This document shows, piece after piece, positions 60,371 through 64,000 of a DNA stretch of 64,000 nucleotides. Each line of letters opens with the position of its first letter. Positions within the stretch are counted from its first letter, which is position 1. The notes under the pieces were generated by a model. That model did no database searches, was not told the DNA's origin, and saw only the letters and a program-made list of their open reading frames with translations. The translations under genes and the position numbers were made by a program. Origin of the DNA: Vanessa cardui (Eukaryota; Arthropoda; Insecta; Lepidoptera; Nymphalidae); NCBI RefSeq assembly GCF_905220365.1, contig NC_061139.1:10315001-10379000 (forward strand), given 5' to 3'.

Positions 60371-61377
60371 ACTACTTACAAAAATTAAATACTACAAATA
60401 TTATTACAGATGTAACTGAATCAATGTTAGGAAATATTGTACAATTGTTTTACCAAGAAAGGCATAATGTCTTAAAAAATAATTAGCGACAACACAGGAA
60501 GTTCGGTTTCACGGTCGATTAAGAACAGAGTTAAGCCGGGGAGATAAGCCACTTTTTTACGGATTTTACGTAACACTTTCGTTTGCACTTCGATGCCGTG
60601 ACAAAATAATAAGACGCGCTGTGTTATGAACTTAACGCTGGAAGGTACGATACAAACAATTTGTGGCTTAGCATCTGTTTTTTATTTAATTTAGTACTTA
60701 CATTAAAATAGTATTGTATAAAATATTTTGTGTCATTTCTGTCGATTAGTTTTATTTCTGATAAAATTGTATATTTATTATTTTTATTTATTATAGATTT
60801 ACTAGTCTAGAGAATTACTAGTCTTTTACAGCGTTGATATTTTGTACAAATTATTTACTCGTAGATATTAATGTTATTTGCTAGTCAATATAGGGAATTG
60901 TTTAAGATCATGGAAGTTTAATTCATCCATTGAGTAGTATGATAAGTATAATAGTGCAGCGTTAAGTATGTAATAAGCGTATTTTGTAGAATACTATGAT
61001 TTCATCATAACACAATATTTATTGGAAGGTAATTATTTGGTAAGGCTATTTCGAGACAATATATTTGCATTGAATAATGATTGTGGTTGGCAAGTAACTT
61101 GCACCACACGCAATGTGGCGTTACCACGGGTCGCCGCGTCGGGCCGGGACCGATACCGGCGTAGATAACAATTTGCGGTGAGAGCTCACTTTCTGCGAGG
61201 CTTTGTTTATTACTGACTATTGTCTACGTTTTAATATAATGACTGCGATTATCTGTAATGTATGCTGTTCTGACACGATTCTGGGTTACGGTCGCGATAA
61301 TGTTAATTGTTTTTATATTATTATTTTCTAATCAAACGTTGACATTGCGTTTTTGTACTTGTGTTAAAAACAAAAAT
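60371..61377. other. AT-rich spacer with a GC-rich patch
   Basis: 61085-61210 is unusually GC-rich for this region (gtcgccgcgtcgggccggga) and could be a noncoding first exon or promoter of a gene outside the window. It has a possible donor at gcg|gtgaga, but no start codon or coding frame is evident. Confidence 0.35.
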
Positions 61378-61545
61378 CTAAATACACTTTATTCAAGTAG
61401 GTTTTTATAAGTACATTTAAATCGTCATTTAACAAACTATATTAAGTGAAGTTACCACCGATTCGGAGTGTAGAGTCTACCGAGAAAACGATGGGAAACT
61501 CATTAGATACTCTTTTAGAATAAGTTTCTTTTTTTGGTTAAATTT
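61378..61545 (-). repeat. LINE 3'-end fragment, reversed
   Basis: Matches the 48598-48772 element in reverse (ttcaagtaggtttttataag, accaccgattcggagtgtag). Moderately diverged. Confidence 0.6.
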
Positions 61546-61849
61546 GACGAAAATATATCACTTTTCTCATTTTTTGTAACTTACATACTTTTTGTACTAT
61601 TAATATAAAATACTTCGTGAAAAAACAGTTGTTAGGTCACCTACAGCAACACTCGCCCACTTCATTTCGCTTAAGTTTTTTGCTCACCTTACGATAGTAT
61701 CGTTACAAATATTTAATATCGTCATAACAATATGTGCTTTCAAATTCTAGCTCGAGATTTTATACCTAACTAAAACCGCATTGGACCAAGAGCAGCATAA
61801 ATTCTATTTGTCATATTGTTTTTAGTACTTGTATTACTAGCGTATTTAG

Positions 61850-62032
61850 CGTATATATCTCGTGCTCGGCAGAAAACATCGTTAGGAAATCTGCATGTGT
61901 CTAATTTCAAAGACATTCAGCCACGTGTTTATTCCACCAACCCGCACTAGAACAGCGTGGTGAAATATGTTCTAAAGCTTCCCCTCAAAGGAGGCCGTAG
62001 GCCAGCAGTGGGAAATATACAGGCTGTTGATA
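61850..62032 (+). repeat. SINE family A, 5'-truncated
   Basis: From atctcgtgctcggcagaaaa to gggaaatatacaggctgttg. The 3' half is well preserved. Confidence 0.7.
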
Positions 62033-62564
62033 TTCTTGTTGTTAATAATTCTAAACATCTCTATACTATCAACAGTGGCATAAAACTTGTCACAATAAAC
62101 AACTTCTAGTGGAAATCCCGTGAAACTTCGCGTTGATTCAAAAGATTTTTTAGAAATTTGATATACTATGTCAGGTTTTGTTTTGGTTTTTTCATTGTAA
62201 GCTGCAGGTCACACATACATTTGGCGACATTTTTGTCGCCTGTATGAAACCCTATTTGAAAGATTTTTTTAATGTCAAACCTATTGGATAATTTATTATA
62301 CTGATAAATTATTTCATTTAGAATGGCAGTTTGTCGATTACAATTTACTTTTATTTTGTTTCTCATTTTTTTTATACAGCCGTTGAACCGCTCTCTAGTC
62401 GGCCAGTAACTTTTTTCGCTCTCTAAAATTAATTATTTGTTAAATCGTAAAAATTTAGCAAATTGCAATTAAGAATCCCCATATTTTTCTGCACATCTAC
62501 GACCGCTCTTCAAAACGAGACCATAACCGATGTTTTTTGCGCAGCTAATTGTGCAGCTTATGGA

Positions 62565-62846
62565 TTATCTTGGTGGTAGGGCTTTGTGCAAGCCCGCCTG
62601 GGTTGGCACCACTCACTCATCAGATATTCTACCCCTAAATAACAGTCCGCAGTATTTTTGTGTTCCGGTTTGAAGGGTGAGTGAGCTAGTGTAACTACAG
62701 GCACAAGGGACATAGCATCTTAGTTCCCAAGGTTGGTGGCGCAGTGACGATGTAAGGAATAGTTAATATTTTTTACAGCGTCATTGTCTATAGGTGATGG
62801 TGACCACTTACAATCAGGTGGCCCATAAACTCGTCCGCCAACCATA
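62565..62846 (-). repeat. Family B element, reversed, full-length-like
   Basis: Reverse complement of the 11985 copy: tggtagggctttgtgcaagc at the left, gtgaccacttacaatcaggt and cgtccgccaaccatag at the right. Confidence 0.75.
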
Positions 62847-63235
62847 GAAAAGTTCAAATGTTCCATAAGCACTGTGACAAAAATCGGCTTACGCTATTTA
62901 TACATAAGATAACCTATTCCTCTTCAACGCAATATAATCATTTCATGGTAGGAATCACTCCTTTCTGGAAAGTAATATACCTAGCATATTTTTTTTTTAT
63001 AATTGATTTGTACAATTGTATATTATTTCAATCAGTTGGGTTCAGTTCAGTTAGTACTGTACTCCTCGCTAGGTTATAAAATAATCTGTAATAAGGAGTA
63101 ACAGTCCCTTTCCCTTCTTTGGGTGTATCTTAAACATTTTGTACAACATGCAAACACGTTATAAAGATTTACAAAAAAAAAAAAACAAAGAGAAAAATTA
63201 TACAATATTATACGTTCTACAGTTATTTATTCAAG

Positions 63236-63272
63236 TGTTTGTGTGTGTGTGTATGTTTGTATGTGTGTGTCT
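63236..63272. repeat. GT-rich microsatellite
   Basis: Imperfect (gtgtgt)n with tatgtttgta interruptions, just beyond the 3' end of the LINE relic on the other strand. Confidence 0.7.
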
Positions 63273-63298
63273 AGGTCTTAGTGTGAATACTTTTCCCT

Positions 63299-63905
63299 TT
63301 AATAATACTTGGTTAGGTATTTCTCAGTTTCGTTATAGGTCATGTGTGAAAGAAATTTACGTGCACTTCTCTTGCAATTATGGTAGGATAAGTCGTGTAT
63401 TGGACAATCCTTATTGATCCTATTGTAAAGGGATGGCCCTAGGTAATGGAAAAACCTTTTACTAAAGGTAGTACGTGCTCGTGGAACTACACAGACCTTG
63501 TCCTTTCGCCGTATGTTTATTTTTTTGTAGGGGGTTTGGCGGTGCTGCAATAGAATTGTCTGCAGTATAAAATTCTGTCGTATATTAAGGACGTTGCATT
63601 CATTATACAATTGTGTAGTTGGGAAGGTGAGTGGACGGAAGGTAGCCACTTTTAATATGGCTTTATGCGCAATTTCCAGTGGCTTTAGGATAGTTTTTGC
63701 AGTCCCACCCCAGCATGTAATGCAATATGTGACAATAGATTGACACAGGGCAAAATAGACATTTCTTATAATGGCTTGAGTTGTAATAGTTCTTAAGGTT
63801 TTAAATATATATATTAGTTTCCGAACTCCTACTTGTAGTTAGGTTGATATGTTCCTTGAAATTGAGATTTTTATCTATGATTATACCCAGATACTTTGTA
63901 CAATC
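63299..63905 (-). pseudogene. Degenerate non-LTR retrotransposon, reverse-transcriptase C-terminal part
   Basis: Minus-strand translation gives KYLGIIIDKNLNFKEHINL (near 63890-63835), then after a frame change near 63835 VRKLIYIFKTLRTITTQAII, NVYFALCQSIVTYCITCWGG and, on to the stop at 63299, KVATFRPLTFPTTQLYNECN with FSKRFFHYLGPSLYNRI. This is the typical end of a lepidopteran LINE reverse-transcriptase protein (KYLG..D..L.W..H, then YFAL..S...Y....WGG). The frameshift and missing upstream part mark it as dead. The clade is not certain. Confidence 0.75.
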
Positions 63906-63957
63906 AATATTACTTTTTTAGTTAGCATTAGATGGAGAATACTATTCTGCCACAAAT

Positions 63958-64000
63958 AACAACAAACAACAACAGCCTGTAAATGCCACTGCTGGGCTAA
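63958..64000 (-). repeat. SINE family A 3' end, cut by the window edge
   Basis: caacaacagcctgtaaatgc then cactgctgggctaa is the reversed 3' end of family A. The rest lies outside the window. It abuts the LINE relic. Confidence 0.65.

Overview
The window looks like nuclear DNA of a butterfly or moth (Lepidoptera). It is AT-rich, with small GC-rich exons bounded by GT-AG introns, insect-type core promoters, and many copies of dispersed elements typical of lepidopteran genomes: a tRNA-derived SINE, two other short interspersed families, LINE 3' ends, hAT-like MITEs and Helitron-like pieces. No RNA gene, CRISPR array or bacterial operon was seen.

Four host genes were assembled exon by exon; in each the splice phases agree from start to stop. 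(1) 861-15129 (+): an 11-exon, 500-residue SLC17-type major facilitator (sialin / phosphate cotransporter group). Its intron 4 carries a 2.6 kb pogo/Tigger-like DNA transposon (7734-10341) with an intact 627-residue transposase. (2) 16878-23585 (-): a 10-exon, 514-residue NSUN4-type mitochondrial rRNA m5C methyltransferase, convergent with gene 1. (3) 24448-31192 (+): a 10-exon, 890-residue protein with an N-terminal coiled coil and a C-terminal CAP-Gly domain, divergent from NSUN4 across an 862 bp shared upstream region. (4) 40343-45880 (-): a 3-exon gene for a 146-residue secreted proline-rich protein whose first exon encodes only the start methionine.

The most unusual structure is at 18718-21406, inside NSUN4. 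The 3' part of the exon encoding the SAM-binding motif, its splice donor and the first bases of the following intron are repeated in tandem: 22 exon segments joined by 21 near-identical spacers. Every unit is a multiple of 3 bp (114, 123, 132 or 141), so 21 equivalent donors all keep the downstream frame. The array also creates spurious ORFs of more than 850 codons on both strands. It could yield a ladder of NSUN4 isoforms lengthened by about 41 residues per unit, or all copies but the first could be removed as intron, or it could be an assembly artefact.

The rest is gene-poor. 31.3-40.3 kb is noncoding and includes a 2.7 kb A/G-rich, C-depleted block (37261-39998). From 46.1 kb to the end there is no host gene that I can support, only transposon remnants, MITEs and hairpins in AT-rich DNA.
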